From CAYOZN01 sp964408455 (GTDB lineage Bacteria > Planctomycetota > Phycisphaerae > UBA1845 > UTPLA1): DNA of 64,000 bases. Both the position numbers and the translations under genes were made by a program. Positions 51,476-60,997 of this stretch are shown here, one piece after another (the first letter of the stretch is position 1; every line of letters starts with the position of its first letter). The DNA lies in assembly GCA_964408455.1 (NCBI GenBank), contig CAYOZN010000030.1, forward strand, positions 1 to 64,000, in the 5' to 3' direction. A model generated the notes under the pieces. That model saw only the letters and a program-made list of their open reading frames with translations, was not told the origin of the DNA and did not search any database.

Positions 51476-52834
51476 TCAGGCCCCGTCCCTTTCCGCCGGC
51501 CGGACGCCCGCAGGCGTGTATGCCAGCGGGTCCACGGTGTGGGCATAACGGCGCACGAACTCTTCCTCGCTCATGCGCGCCGCGGCGGCGAGTCGGGCCA
51601 GCATGACGGCATCGGAAAAGTCGTTTTTTTCGAGGCAGATCATATAGGCGCGGGCCACGCGATAGTCGTCGGAGTTGATATCGACGGTGCGAATGCGCGT
51701 ACGATTGGTGCGCTCGTCAATCATGCCATTGAAGGCCATGGGGCAGATGTTGCTTCCCTGAAGCGTGACCATGACGCCGCCCCGCAGATCGAGCGATTCA
51801 TCCCGCAGCAGGCGGATGGCGCCATTGCCCAGATCGCGGCAATAGGCCATGTCAAACGGAACGGGGGGAGCGCATCGAAGCATGTAGCCCAGCGTCTGGG
51901 GAATGACGGTGAACTTGTCGTTACGCGCGGCGAAGCGGCGGATCAATTCGTCGGCAAGCAGACGGGCCAGCGGCACTTCAGCCAGGCGGAGATGACCGGC
52001 GGCATCGAGCGGCACCTTCTTGCCGAGTAGTGCCTCCAGTTCTTCGGGATCGCCAAGTCGATAGGCGAGCCCCTCTGCCACGATAACGACACCGTACGGG
52101 CGGTGCATGGCGTTGCGCTTGATGATGGCGCCTTCCACGACGTCGGCCAGGTATTCGAACCGGATGTTCTCCGGAAAGGCCTCGGGAATGAGCGTGAGCG
52201 TGGCGCCGGTCGACTTTCCCATGCCGAGGGCGAGAAAACCGGCGTGTCGCCCCATGGCCACAACGACGTACCAGCGGCCGGTGGTGCGGGCATCTTCCAT
52301 GAGGTTGGCCACCAGCTCGCTGCCCAGATGGCGCGCGGTGTTAAAGCCAAAGGTCGGCACGTCGCCGGGCAGCGGCAGATCATTGTCGATGGTCTTGGGC
52401 ACGTGGACCACGCGAATGCGGCCGTCGGTCCTGGCGGCGATGAAGCGGGCGGACAGGGCCGTATCGTCCCCGCCGATGGTCATAACGTGGGTGACCCCCA
52501 GTTCCGCGAAGTGCTTCAGCACGCGGTTCACCTTGGCGTCGTCGGGCTGCACGACGGTGGAGTGCTTGAGCTTGGCCTCGTCGAGCAGCGTCGTGCGGCT
52601 GATTCGAAGGATCGAGCCGCCGGCGAAATGGATGCGGGCGACGCCGTTGATCGTCAGCTCTGTCGTGTGGCGTTCGCACACGAATTGTTCCGAGGCGACC
52701 CACTTGAAGCCATCGTAGAACCCCACGACCGACATGCCGTGATTGATGGCCTCGATGGTGGCGGCGCCGATGACGGCGTTGATGCCGGGAGCGGGTCCAC
52801 CGGCAACGATGATGGCGAGTTTCTGTTTGCTCAT
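51476..52834 (-). CDS. pfp: Pyrophosphate-dependent 6-phosphofructokinase
   Basis: A 452-residue enzyme that phosphorylates fructose 6-phosphate with PPi and is reversible, so it serves both glycolysis and gluconeogenesis. Family motifs are the N-terminal AIIVAGGPAPGINAVIGAAT, the PPi-type MTIGGDDTALSARF (Asp in place of the ATP-type Gly), HVPKTIDNDLPLPG and VAMGRHAGFLALGMG. The C-terminal part is ASRMSEEEF-like (LARLAAAARMSEEEFVRRY). The length is normal for the type II long PFPs. It heads a same-strand run of sugar-related genes. Confidence 0.93.
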   Translation of the reverse strand: MSKQKLAIIVAGGPAPGINAVIGAATIEAINHGMSVVGFYDGFKWVASEQFVCERHTTELTINGVARIHFAGGSILRISRTTLLDEAKLKHSTVVQPDDAKVNRVLKHFAELGVTHVMTIGGDDTALSARFIAARTDGRIRVVHVPKTIDNDLPLPGDVPTFGFNTARHLGSELVANLMEDARTTGRWYVVVAMGRHAGFLALGMGKSTGATLTLIPEAFPENIRFEYLADVVEGAIIKRNAMHRPYGVVIVAEGLAYRLGDPEELEALLGKKVPLDAAGHLRLAEVPLARLLADELIRRFAARNDKFTVIPQTLGYMLRCAPPVPFDMAYCRDLGNGAIRLLRDESLDLRGGVMVTLQGSNICPMAFNGMIDERTNRTRIRTVDINSDDYRVARAYMICLEKNDFSDAVMLARLAAAARMSEEEFVRRYAHTVDPLAYTPAGVRPAERDGA

Positions 52835-53172
52835 GTGAGTCCGTGCCGCTGCGTTGCATCGGCGAAACCGGGTATTCTAGCCAGGGCGGCCCGACTGGCG
52901 AGCGCCGACGGCGGCAGGTTCAGCAATCGTTCGCGCGAAAACGCTTGATGCATCGCATCGGCCAGCAGCCAAAACCCCCGCCGACGTGCACCGAGCTTCG
53001 CGGCGGCCTGTCGCTCGTCCTTCTTATCGAATGTACAGATATCATCGAATTCCCTCGGCGCCGCCCGGTCCGAAATCAGGCACGCGGCCGGGGCCTGCGA
53101 ATAGCGGCCCGGTCCGATAGCACCGAATAGCGGTCTAAACGATGACGCGGGATCATCCTGCGGCCGCAGACG
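52835..53172. other. Intergenic region, nothing recognised
   Basis: This 338-base gap lies between pfp and the GH57 gene. No frame here has a convincing family or ribosome site, and no repeat or hairpin stands out. Confidence 0.5.
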
Positions 53173-54342
53173 TCACTTGATGCGCGAGCTGATGTTGTCG
53201 AGGACGTTCATGAAATTGATGTAGCTGTCGTAGGGCGACTCGTAGGGATTGAAGTACTTGTGAACGTCGCCGTCGGCGAAGTACTTGGTGCACATGTAAT
53301 AGAAATGGTCGGACGTGGTGAGCCGCCGCCAGTCGGACAGGACCTGAGGATCGCCCTTGGCCTTCACCGCCGATTCGAGGCGGTACAGCTCGGTCAGGGC
53401 GTTGGACTGCATGGCGTTGCCGAGCCAGGCCGAAAGATCGCGCTCGGTATCGGCCCAGCTGATGAGATGATGGGCGTCGAAGACGCCGGCGGGCTCGTAG
53501 GCGGCCGCGACTTCCGACGGCGTCTTGAAATCGTTGTCGCGATACTTCATCACTTCGCCCGGCATGTAATAGAGAAAATCGAAGATGCCGGTGTCGGACC
53601 ACTGGTGTTCGCCGAAGGTCTCGTAGTCCATGAACAGGTTCACGGTATAGCCGTTGCCGTTCACCTGGTTGACCCAGCCCGCGAATTTTTCGGCCGTCAG
53701 CGGCCACTCGGACCAGGCACGGTTGCCGAAGCGAAAGGCGATATCGTCGGACAGGCGGAAGTTCTTGAGCAGGACGCGAATGGGCGCATTCGGCGGCTGG
53801 TACACGAAGTTGGGCGAGCGAAAGCCCAGCAGGTGATCGGCGCCTTCGGCAATGACGGCGCGATAGCCCATATCGTGGACCGTGCGGGCCAGCTCGTTGT
53901 TGTAGATCAGCTCGGTATTGCGAAACGTGGTGCTGCGCCGGCCGAAGAGTTCCTGAATGCGTTCCTGCTGGAGGGCGATCTGCTCGCGGAATTCGTCGAG
54001 CGAATAGAGAAACGACAGGCTGTGATAGAACGTCTCGGCCAGGAACTCAACGCAGCCCGTATCGGCGAGGCGGCGAAAGCTGTCAATGACCTCGGGGCAA
54101 TAGGCGGCGAACTGATCGAGGGCGACGCCGGTAATGCTGTAGGACACGCGGAATCGGCCATCGTGCAGGCGAATGAGATCGTAGATGCACTGATTGGCGG
54201 GGAGATAGCACTTGCGTGCCACCTTGCGGCAGATGTCGGCGTTCTTGGCTTCGTCGAAGTAATCGGGAACGGTGTCAAAAACCGAGTAGCGGCGCAGGCG
54301 ATAGGGCTGGTGGACCTGGAAGTAGAAACAGACGGATGCCAT
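53173..54342 (-). CDS. Glycoside hydrolase family 57 alpha-amylase-like protein
   Basis: A 389-residue GH57 protein with the family N-terminus ASVCFYFQVHQPYRLRRYS. The nucleophile Glu is in FRNTELIYNNEL and the acid/base Asp region is VNLFMDYETFGEHQW. VEFLAETFYHSLSFL is another conserved block. The fold is a (beta/alpha)7 barrel acting on alpha-1,4-linked glucans. No signal peptide is seen, so it is probably cytoplasmic. It lies 118 bases downstream of the glycosyltransferase gene. Confidence 0.9.
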   Translation of the reverse strand: MASVCFYFQVHQPYRLRRYSVFDTVPDYFDEAKNADICRKVARKCYLPANQCIYDLIRLHDGRFRVSYSITGVALDQFAAYCPEVIDSFRRLADTGCVEFLAETFYHSLSFLYSLDEFREQIALQQERIQELFGRRSTTFRNTELIYNNELARTVHDMGYRAVIAEGADHLLGFRSPNFVYQPPNAPIRVLLKNFRLSDDIAFRFGNRAWSEWPLTAEKFAGWVNQVNGNGYTVNLFMDYETFGEHQWSDTGIFDFLYYMPGEVMKYRDNDFKTPSEVAAAYEPAGVFDAHHLISWADTERDLSAWLGNAMQSNALTELYRLESAVKAKGDPQVLSDWRRLTTSDHFYYMCTKYFADGDVHKYFNPYESPYDSYINFMNVLDNISSRIK

Positions 54343-54460
54343 GTTACAGCAGTTCGACGGCGTATTCAGTATCAGACGGCATTCTAATCACCAGCAGCGA
54401 TCTCTCAAGGCACGCCCCGGCCCCACCGACCGGCGTGTCGCGCGCGGGCCACGCAGCGCT

Positions 54461-55837
54461 TCAATGCCTGCGCGCGTCGACCGCGCGCTCGTAGACTTCC
54501 ACGCAGCCCTGAGCCGATTCCTTCCACGTCAGGCGCCGAACTTCGAAGCTGCCGTGTTCGCGCAGCGTGGCCTGGAGCGGCGGATGGCGCAGCACCGCGA
54601 CGATCTTGTTGGCCATCTCGTTCACGTCCCAGAAATCGACCTTGAGCACGTGCGTCAGAATTTCGGATACGCCGGATTGCTTCGAAATGAGCACCGGCAC
54701 GTCGTGAGACAGGGCCTCGAGCGGAGCAATGCCGAACGGCTCGCTCACGCTGGGCATGACGTAAAGATCGGCCATCTTGAAGACGCGGGCCACGTCGGCG
54801 CCGCGGAGGAAGCCGGTAAACAGGACCTTGTGCCCGATGCCCAGCTCTGCACTCATCTCGATGGAACGGCGGATCATGTCGCCGCTGCCGGCCATGATGA
54901 AGCGAACATTGGGCCACAGCGCCAGCACCTTCTTGGCCGCCATCAGAAAGTACTCGGGACCCTTCTGCATGGTGATGCGCCCGAGAAAGAGCACGATCTT
55001 CTCGTCGCGGCCAATGGGCTCGGGCAGGGGGCTGTGCTCGCCGTTCACGTCGATCGCGTTGTACACGACTTCGAGCTTGTGGGCCGGGACCGAATAGCGG
55101 CTGAGCAGGATGTTGCGCGTGAGAAAGCTGACGCAGATGATGCGATCGGCGGCATGAAAACCGTGCCGCTCGACGTCGTAGATGCGCTGGTTGACGTGCT
55201 CGCCGCTGCGGTCGAATTCCGTCGAGTGGATGTGCACCACCAGCGGCTTGCCCGTCGCCGCGGCGACGGCAATGCCGGCGGGATAGGTCATCCAGTCGTG
55301 GGCGTGTATGACGTCGAACGTCTCCGTCATCGCCATCTGCACGGCGATCGCGGCGTAACGCTGAATCTCCAGGAACATATCCCCGCCGTAGTGACCTGGC
55401 GCGACGGCGGATGCGCCCAGGTTGAGCACGCTGGTGGGCGTCTCGCCAGGCGGGGGCTGCGCCGAATCGGAAGCCCCGGGGCCGGCCGGCTCCTCCACCG
55501 TGCCACCCGGCGTGCGCGAGCTGATGGCCTGCGAGCCCTCGGGCCCCGGCCGGTCATAGGGCCGCAGCGTCGCGGGGATGGCGCGGAACTCGACGTGTTC
55601 GAGCTCGGGAAGCTGGTACGACTTGTATTGAATGGCCGCGGCCGCCTGCGCCATCTGAAGTGCCGTCGGCGTTCGGAGCTGCACGTGTGTCGCCGCGGAG
55701 GCATCGACGCTCTGCGGCAGGACGAAAACCACTTCGTGACCAAGCTGGGAGAGGGCGCGCGTGAGCCCATAACAGGCGGTACCCAGCCCCCCGCTGATGA
55801 ACGGAGGAAACTCCCAACCAAGCATGAAAATGCGCAT
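54461..55837 (-). CDS. GT4/glycogen-synthase-like glycosyltransferase
   Basis: A 458-residue GT-B protein starting at ATG 55837. The N-terminal domain begins MRIFMLGWEFPPFISGGLGT, the pattern of bacterial starch/glycogen synthases. The sugar-nucleotide-binding part has IVLFLGRITMQKGPEYFLMA and VMPSVSEPFGIAPLEALSHD (the E-x7-E motif). DVIHAHDWMTYPAGIA is also characteristic. The donor is probably ADP- or UDP-glucose. It pairs with the GH57 gene, a common combination for alpha-glucan synthesis. Confidence 0.88.
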   Translation of the reverse strand: MRIFMLGWEFPPFISGGLGTACYGLTRALSQLGHEVVFVLPQSVDASAATHVQLRTPTALQMAQAAAAIQYKSYQLPELEHVEFRAIPATLRPYDRPGPEGSQAISSRTPGGTVEEPAGPGASDSAQPPPGETPTSVLNLGASAVAPGHYGGDMFLEIQRYAAIAVQMAMTETFDVIHAHDWMTYPAGIAVAAATGKPLVVHIHSTEFDRSGEHVNQRIYDVERHGFHAADRIICVSFLTRNILLSRYSVPAHKLEVVYNAIDVNGEHSPLPEPIGRDEKIVLFLGRITMQKGPEYFLMAAKKVLALWPNVRFIMAGSGDMIRRSIEMSAELGIGHKVLFTGFLRGADVARVFKMADLYVMPSVSEPFGIAPLEALSHDVPVLISKQSGVSEILTHVLKVDFWDVNEMANKIVAVLRHPPLQATLREHGSFEVRRLTWKESAQGCVEVYERAVDARRH

Positions 55838-56020
55838 GGTCACTGACCGATCAGAAACGAGGACGGCCGGCAGCCACCGGTCCCGACTCGCCATGGCTGT
55901 ACCGGGCTGGGCCCACCAGCAGGAAAAGCCGTGGAAGGTGCCAGCGGGCAGAGGCGACAGACTTCGAGCCCGGTGAATATATGCGTGGGCGACGTGCTGT
56001 CAATAAAGAAGCCGCGGGTT

Positions 56021-56908
56021 TCACAGGCGGCCGGCGGCATAGTCGCGGGCAGCCTGGCGATACCAGCCTTCGCCCCAGGCAAGCAGGCCATGAAGAAACA
56101 GCGCGCCGATTGCCACCGGCGCAATAAGGCCGCAACTGCGGATGAACGGCACGATGGCATCGGGTGCATCGGCGAGCGTGACAACATCGTCATGCTCGTC
56201 GCGGGCTTCCGCACAGTGCCAGTGCTCGCGCAGCTCCGCGCCGGTCATGTTTAAATCGGCCTCGAACAACAGCTCCGGCTGGTGAATCTCCTTGTCCCGC
56301 ACGAGGCCGGTGCAGATAAGGTTCTTGTAATCCGTTCCCCGCACCCCCAGTTCCTCGACCAGCTCGCGGGCCAGGCTGCCGAATGGATCGACTGCCCCGT
56401 CCGGCGAGCGGTCGCGCTCTTCGAGTGCCCCGCCAAATGTGTGTACGTGTTCGGCGTGGTACGACACCCGCACCGAGCGGCGGCCGTAGCAGATGAGTCC
56501 ATCGCTGGAGATCAGGGTCGCGGTCGTGCCAATCGGATTGGCAAAGCGTCGCCAGCCGAACTCCGCCAGGCGATGGCGATTAAAGAGATTAGTGCCCACG
56601 AAATCGCGATAGCACGTGGGCCCCACGGTGAGCTGCAACGATGCGCCATCCTCGGCAGGCACGCCTGGATCGCCGCCGGCCGGGCTTACCGCATGATCCA
56701 CGTACCGCAGCAGCGGCCCGTTGAAGAGGAGTCGATCGTGGTCGCGGGCCAGCGCCGTCTGCCGATCCCATTCCTCGGCGATCAGCGCCTCGAGCAGATC
56801 GGTCGTGGGCCGGACATCGTCCACGAGCCGCACGCGGACCTGCTCGCGGGGAAAGCGGCCGACAGCATCGACGAAGAATGGCAGATGATCCACGGCGGAG
56901 CCGTTCAT
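56021..56908 (-). CDS. Nudix hydrolase, NUDT22-like
   Basis: A 295-residue protein resembling human NUDT22, a UDP-glucose hydrolase. Shared blocks are LTVGPTCYRDFVGTN, NPIGTTATLISSDGLICYGR and the box ARELVEELGV, which keeps REUxEExGU but has an insertion before it, so the classic GX5E part is degenerate. The probable reaction is hydrolysis of UDP-glucose to UMP and glucose 1-phosphate. The position downstream of nothing but upstream of the glycogen-synthase-like gene fits sugar-nucleotide control. The link is by memory of the family, not a search. Confidence 0.75.
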   Translation of the reverse strand: MNGSAVDHLPFFVDAVGRFPREQVRVRLVDDVRPTTDLLEALIAEEWDRQTALARDHDRLLFNGPLLRYVDHAVSPAGGDPGVPAEDGASLQLTVGPTCYRDFVGTNLFNRHRLAEFGWRRFANPIGTTATLISSDGLICYGRRSVRVSYHAEHVHTFGGALEERDRSPDGAVDPFGSLARELVEELGVRGTDYKNLICTGLVRDKEIHQPELLFEADLNMTGAELREHWHCAEARDEHDDVVTLADAPDAIVPFIRSCGLIAPVAIGALFLHGLLAWGEGWYRQAARDYAAGRL

Positions 56909-57035
56909 GACGGCATGCTACGAGAATTCGGACGGCCGTGCATGCACCCGGTGTGCGCAGCCCTGCGTTGATACGTCGGACCGCAGCGCATCCGCGAAAC
57001 GATGGGATCTCAAGCGCACCACATGACCGAAAAAT

Positions 57036-57830
57036 TCAGGGCGCCTGCTGACACGCCTTGGCTTCGTCCGCCAGATCGTCAAAGGGAATCAGGCAGTAGT
57101 CGTTTGTGACGTGCATGCCCTTCTGCATCTGAATGAAGTCCACATGCCCATCCAGAAATGCGATGTTGTGCTTGGCGGGCTTGGCGTGCCAGTCAAACGA
57201 GGCGGATTCAGCCTTGTCCCACGATGCAATGAAGCCGAAGTCCCCGATGAGCGGAACGTCCGCGTGCGAGACCGAAACCCGTGCCCGCGTCAGCCGCTTC
57301 ATGCGTTTGTTGACCTTTTGCATGAGGGAATAACACGCATCAAACGGGTTCGCGGGGAGCTGGTCCTGGCCGACGAGAAACACATTGGTCATATAGCTGG
57401 TGCCGTAGTAGTCATAGCAGCTCGGTTTCCGCGACTTGTTACCCACGTCCAATGGGCATCGAAAGACGTCAATGCCTGCGGTCGTCACGAGGGGTTGGTT
57501 CAGCTGCGCATTAAGCGGCTTGGCAATGTCGGGACCGTATGTCGGCTGGGTAATTCCCTGTTTACCGCCATAGTTGATGTGAGTGTTGACGTCCTGGAGG
57601 AAGTGATCACTGTTCTGGTTGCAGTATTCGGACCACGCACGTGCAAGCTCGCGGAGGTTGGACTTGCAGGCCGTGGTCCAGCTGGCCCGCCTCGCCGCAC
57701 TCAACGATGGCAGCAGGATTGCCAGAATCATCGAAATGATGGCGATCACGACCAGCAGTTCGACGACCGTGAATCCACGATGTAAGCAACGCACGCGCGT
57801 CGGTCGTCTGTCAAAAGAGTAGCGCTTCAT
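57036..57830 (-). CDS. Pseudopilin with prepilin N-terminus
   Basis: A 264-residue protein starting at ATG 57830, seven bases after GGAGAG. A basic leader is followed by the class III signal GFTVVELLVVIAIISMILAI and LLPSLSAARRASWTTACKSN. The C-terminal end has HAKPAKHNIAFLDGHVDF, the H-x9-DG-type motif of planctomycete pseudopilins. These are substrates of a prepilin peptidase and type II-like machinery. It lies 67 bases downstream of the kinase stop, on the same strand. Confidence 0.88.
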   Translation of the reverse strand: MKRYSFDRRPTRVRCLHRGFTVVELLVVIAIISMILAILLPSLSAARRASWTTACKSNLRELARAWSEYCNQNSDHFLQDVNTHINYGGKQGITQPTYGPDIAKPLNAQLNQPLVTTAGIDVFRCPLDVGNKSRKPSCYDYYGTSYMTNVFLVGQDQLPANPFDACYSLMQKVNKRMKRLTRARVSVSHADVPLIGDFGFIASWDKAESASFDWHAKPAKHNIAFLDGHVDFIQMQKGMHVTNDYCLIPFDDLADEAKACQQAP

Positions 57831-57897
57831 TACAGATCTCTCCATTCTGTAAGGCACGCGACCACTTATACGCGGGTCGCGACAGGACTCCAATACC

Positions 57898-59694
57898 TCA
57901 TGGCGAATGACCGGGCTGGTCACCGCCAGCCAGAAATTTCAACCGTTCCTCCGCGGCAGACCTATACAGGGAATCGCCGGGTAGCAGGCGACAACGCTCG
58001 AAAGACCGCCTCGCCTGCGCCAGATCTCCAAACTTCAACGCGCGTTCCCCCGCGACGAACTCCGCCATCGAGGCGCCCTCGGTGCTTTGCAGCTTCGCCA
58101 CGAATGACGCCGCATCCTGCTCGGCGTCCAGAAGGAACAGCATGGCGGCGTACTCTGGAGATCGCGGCGGCGTGACTGCAAGAATCTGCCGCGCAGCGTT
58201 CTCCAGACCAGCGTGCCAGTTGTGCAGGAACCATCCCAGCGACATCCGCCGGATTGCCGCATCGGCCAGCACCGCCGTCCTCGTGGCCTGCTTTAGATCG
58301 ACCAGGCGTTTTTCCGCAACTTCACCCTGCTCCTGTCGCGCCGTTCGCTCGCTTAGATAAAACTGGAGACTGACGCTGAACGCGCTGATTGCAATCACGA
58401 CGACGCTGCCCAGCGACGCGGCCGACAGCTTGTGGCGGCGAACCAGCTTCCGTATCAGGTACAGGGTGCTGTCTCGCCGTGCAGAAATCGGAGCCCCGGC
58501 AAGAAAGGAACGCAGGTCGTCGGCAACCGCGCCGGCCGAGTGGTATCGACGCTCCTGCGGCTTTGCCAGGCATTTCAGGGTGATCGCGTCCAGGTCTTCG
58601 TCAATCGCGCTGCGGAGGCGACTGGGCGGCTGCGGATCCGTGTTGAGAATGTGATCCTCGATCTCGCGCCGGGTGCCCAGCATGGGATACGGGGCCGCGC
58701 CCGTCAGCGCCTCGTACAGCATGACGCCCAGCGAATACACGTCCGTGCGCACGTCGATTTTCGAAGGCACGCGATCGACCTGCTCCGGACTGGCCCACCG
58801 CAGGGAACCCAGAAATTCTCCGCTGACCGTTTTGGCGATCGATGGCTCGCCCGCCGCCAGATCGCCGAACAGGATCTTGGCCAGATCAAAATCGAGAATG
58901 TGAGGTTCGTTCCGGTCGTCGACGCGGACGTTGCCGGGCTTCAGATCGCGATGGATGACGCCGTGCAGGTGCGCCGCGTGGACCGCGTCGCAGATCTTGA
59001 TATACAGGCGAACGGTCTGGTCGATGTCATTCTGCTGTCGCCGTCGCGATGTCGCCGCCCCGCCACTGGATGATCGCCGCCATCGCGGTCGATAAGGCGT
59101 TGGATTGTCGCGGTATGTGGTTCGCTGCCGCTCGGCGAGCCATTCGTCGAGCGACCGGCCGGGAATGAAGTCCATGACATAGTACATGGCGCCGCCGGCC
59201 GTGCCGCTGTCGATAATGCGAACGATGTTGGGATGGTTCAACTGGCTGAGAATGCGCACCCCACGCTCCAGGCGGGCCCTGTTTCGCGGGTCCGCCAGCG
59301 GCCCTTCCCGAATGATCTTCAAAGCAACCTTCTTGCCCGTGCTCTGCTGAACCGCCTGATACACGACGCCCTGGCCGCCGCGACTGATCTCAACGAGATC
59401 TCGGAAGCCGGGCACCAGGACCGATTCGCCAGTACTCGAGGACGAGATGCCTGAAGGTTCCTTCGCCTGCGTGGTCGCGGCATTCAAGGGCTCGGTGACC
59501 AGACCTGCCATGCCGCGCAATTCATCGAACATCTCCCCCAGTTCTCTGGCGAGCTGCGCATGTTTGGCGCGACACGATTCGCAGCGCGAAATGTGTTCCA
59601 GCAGCGAGGCCTTGTCGGCTTCCCCCAATGCGCTGGCGTTGAGAAGCTCAAACCTCTCAATCGGCGGGCATTGTCCGGCGGCTGTCTGGCTCAT
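57898..59694 (-). CDS. Receptor-type Ser/Thr protein kinase with N-terminal zinc anti-sigma motif
   Basis: A 598-residue protein. The N-terminal H34-x3-C38-x2-C41 (LLEHISRCESCRAKH) is the zinc anti-sigma motif. The kinase domain begins near residue 98 with the glycine loop EISRGGQGVVYQ, VALK lysine 126 and the catalytic loop HGVIHRDLKPGNV. The metal-binding motif is DFD instead of DFG (HILDFDLAKIL). An Arg/Ser-rich insertion lies near residue 210. After the kinase comes a transmembrane helix (LGSVVVIAISAFSVSLQFYL) and a helical extracytoplasmic domain. The combination is typical of ECF-linked planctomycete kinases. Confidence 0.9.
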   Translation of the reverse strand: MSQTAAGQCPPIERFELLNASALGEADKASLLEHISRCESCRAKHAQLARELGEMFDELRGMAGLVTEPLNAATTQAKEPSGISSSSTGESVLVPGFRDLVEISRGGQGVVYQAVQQSTGKKVALKIIREGPLADPRNRARLERGVRILSQLNHPNIVRIIDSGTAGGAMYYVMDFIPGRSLDEWLAERQRTTYRDNPTPYRPRWRRSSSGGAATSRRRQQNDIDQTVRLYIKICDAVHAAHLHGVIHRDLKPGNVRVDDRNEPHILDFDLAKILFGDLAAGEPSIAKTVSGEFLGSLRWASPEQVDRVPSKIDVRTDVYSLGVMLYEALTGAAPYPMLGTRREIEDHILNTDPQPPSRLRSAIDEDLDAITLKCLAKPQERRYHSAGAVADDLRSFLAGAPISARRDSTLYLIRKLVRRHKLSAASLGSVVVIAISAFSVSLQFYLSERTARQEQGEVAEKRLVDLKQATRTAVLADAAIRRMSLGWFLHNWHAGLENAARQILAVTPPRSPEYAAMLFLLDAEQDAASFVAKLQSTEGASMAEFVAGERALKFGDLAQARRSFERCRLLPGDSLYRSAAEERLKFLAGGDQPGHSP

Positions 59695-60219
59695 CCGTCT
59701 GATCTCTCACGTATTTGCCGTTGCCACCCCGGCGACTCCAGCAAGGCTATCGAAGACGGAAACCCGAACGCGCGGATTATACCCCGGCGCGAGCGTTTTG
59801 CCGTACCGCAGCGACTCCCGCAGCAGCACCGGCTGGCGCTTGCGTCGGCGGTGACTACGCGCCGGGCCGCGGCCAGAGCGCCCATCCCGGGAATGTACGC
59901 CAGCCCGGACCCGACATTTCATCGACTTTTGGCGAATTTTCCTGGGGCGAGGCCACGCCAGCCCAAGAGCCGCGGCGCCGGGAACGGGCAGGGGCTGGCG
60001 TCGTCGCAACTCCTGACCCGGCGGCAATTCCGCCGCCCGCGCGTGCCCAGCTTCGAGTTGGTCGCCCAGCTCGGCGAAAAAAAATTGAAAACACCGTGAA
60101 ATGAAAGCGCCCGGCGCGTGCACATTGAGGCGAGCGGAGTCGGTCTCCGCCGCAGCAGGAAGGGCTTCGGGCGAATGCGTCTCGCTCGAAGCGGAACGTC
60201 GAAGAAAAGGAGCGATGTG
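59695..60219. other. Intergenic region before small lipoproteins
   Basis: This 525-base gap lies between the kinase start and the plus-strand lipoprotein gene. It holds an A8 run near 60078-60085 and the AAAAGGAG ribosome site before 60220. No gene is supported. Confidence 0.5.
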
Positions 60220-60480
60220 ATGTTTCCGAATCGTGCGTCAACGTTCATGTGCCGGCTGCTGACCGTCGCGACTCTGTTCGTCGCCACTGGACTTGGGTGC
60301 GACAAACAAATGCCCAACGCATGCCCGGTTGATTACAACCAGAACGGCCATCTTTCGATCGACGAAGGGCTTCGTTTCGTGTCCGACCAGGTAGCGCAAC
60401 AGAAACTCGCCGTCGATACACCCGCTCAGAATGCGTGCATGGAACTTTCGACGGACATCGACGGTTTCATCGGCAGGTAG
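60220..60480 (+). CDS. Small lipoprotein with EF-hand-like loop
   Basis: An 86-residue protein starting at ATG 60220, with AGGAG seven bases upstream. The signal peptide ends in the lipobox TLFVATGLGC. The loop DYNQNGHLSIDEG resembles an EF-hand calcium loop (D-x-N-x-N-G-x-L-x-x-D-E). A single loop of this type is weak evidence. It is the first of two small lipoproteins read divergently from the kinase and toward the sigma factor. Confidence 0.6.
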   Translation: MFPNRASTFMCRLLTVATLFVATGLGCDKQMPNACPVDYNQNGHLSIDEGLRFVSDQVAQQKLAVDTPAQNACMELSTDIDGFIGR

Positions 60481-60642
60481 TGGTTTCCGTTGTGGTGGCA
60501 GGCCGCGCGATAGGCGGCCGCCACCGCTTTTCATCCAACAAGAATGTCAAGCGCTGGCGATAAGGGATACGTTCTTGATAAATAGGGACGGCATTGGCCG
60601 ACTTTGGCCTTGCGAGGCGATGCCTCGAAGGGAGTGAAGGTG

Positions 60643-60948
60643 ATGTTCAGAAATCGATGCGTGTCGTGGTCGGTAGTGACTTGTCTGATGCTCAGCCTGC
60701 ATCTTGGATGCGGCACTCTTGGCGGAACTCCTTCGTCGCCGAGCCGAGACGATGTCGATTCGTTCGGATGGTACGACGGGTATATCTACGACGACGTCAG
60801 CACCGACGTGTATTACGATGAATATTACTACGATGAGTACTATTATGACGAGTACTACTACGACGAGTACTACTACGACGAATACTACTACGACGAGTAT
60901 TACTACGACGAATGGTACTACGAGGAATGGGAGATTTGGTACTACTGA
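60643..60948 (+). CDS. Small lipoprotein made of YYYDE repeats
   Basis: A 101-residue protein starting at ATG 60643 with GGAGTGAAGG upstream. The signal peptide ends at the lipobox LHLGC. After about 30 residues comes one partial and six full copies of the pentapeptide YYYDE, then a Trp/Tyr/Glu tail. The protein is extremely rich in Tyr and acidic residues, so it may bind metal or pack against cell-wall polymer, or be a tyrosine-modified adhesive. All functions are speculative. No family is recognised. Confidence 0.75.
   Translation: MFRNRCVSWSVVTCLMLSLHLGCGTLGGTPSSPSRDDVDSFGWYDGYIYDDVSTDVYYDEYYYDEYYYDEYYYDEYYYDEYYYDEYYYDEWYYEEWEIWYY
60811..60912 (+). repeat. 15-base tandem repeat encoding YYYDE
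   Basis: One partial and six full 15-base units (TACTACTACGACGAG type) with codon variation (tat/tac, gat/gac, gag/gaa). The synonymous differences show it is not a very recent expansion. Confidence 0.85.
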
Positions 60949-60997
60949 TACGCCCGCGCAGCTGGCGCCGGATTTCGTGTGGTAACATATCGCATAA

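Noticed and set aside
53260..54387. Plus-strand open frame covering most of the GH57 gene
   Set aside because: It is the complement of a clearly recognised enzyme and carries no signal, domain or ribosome site of its own.
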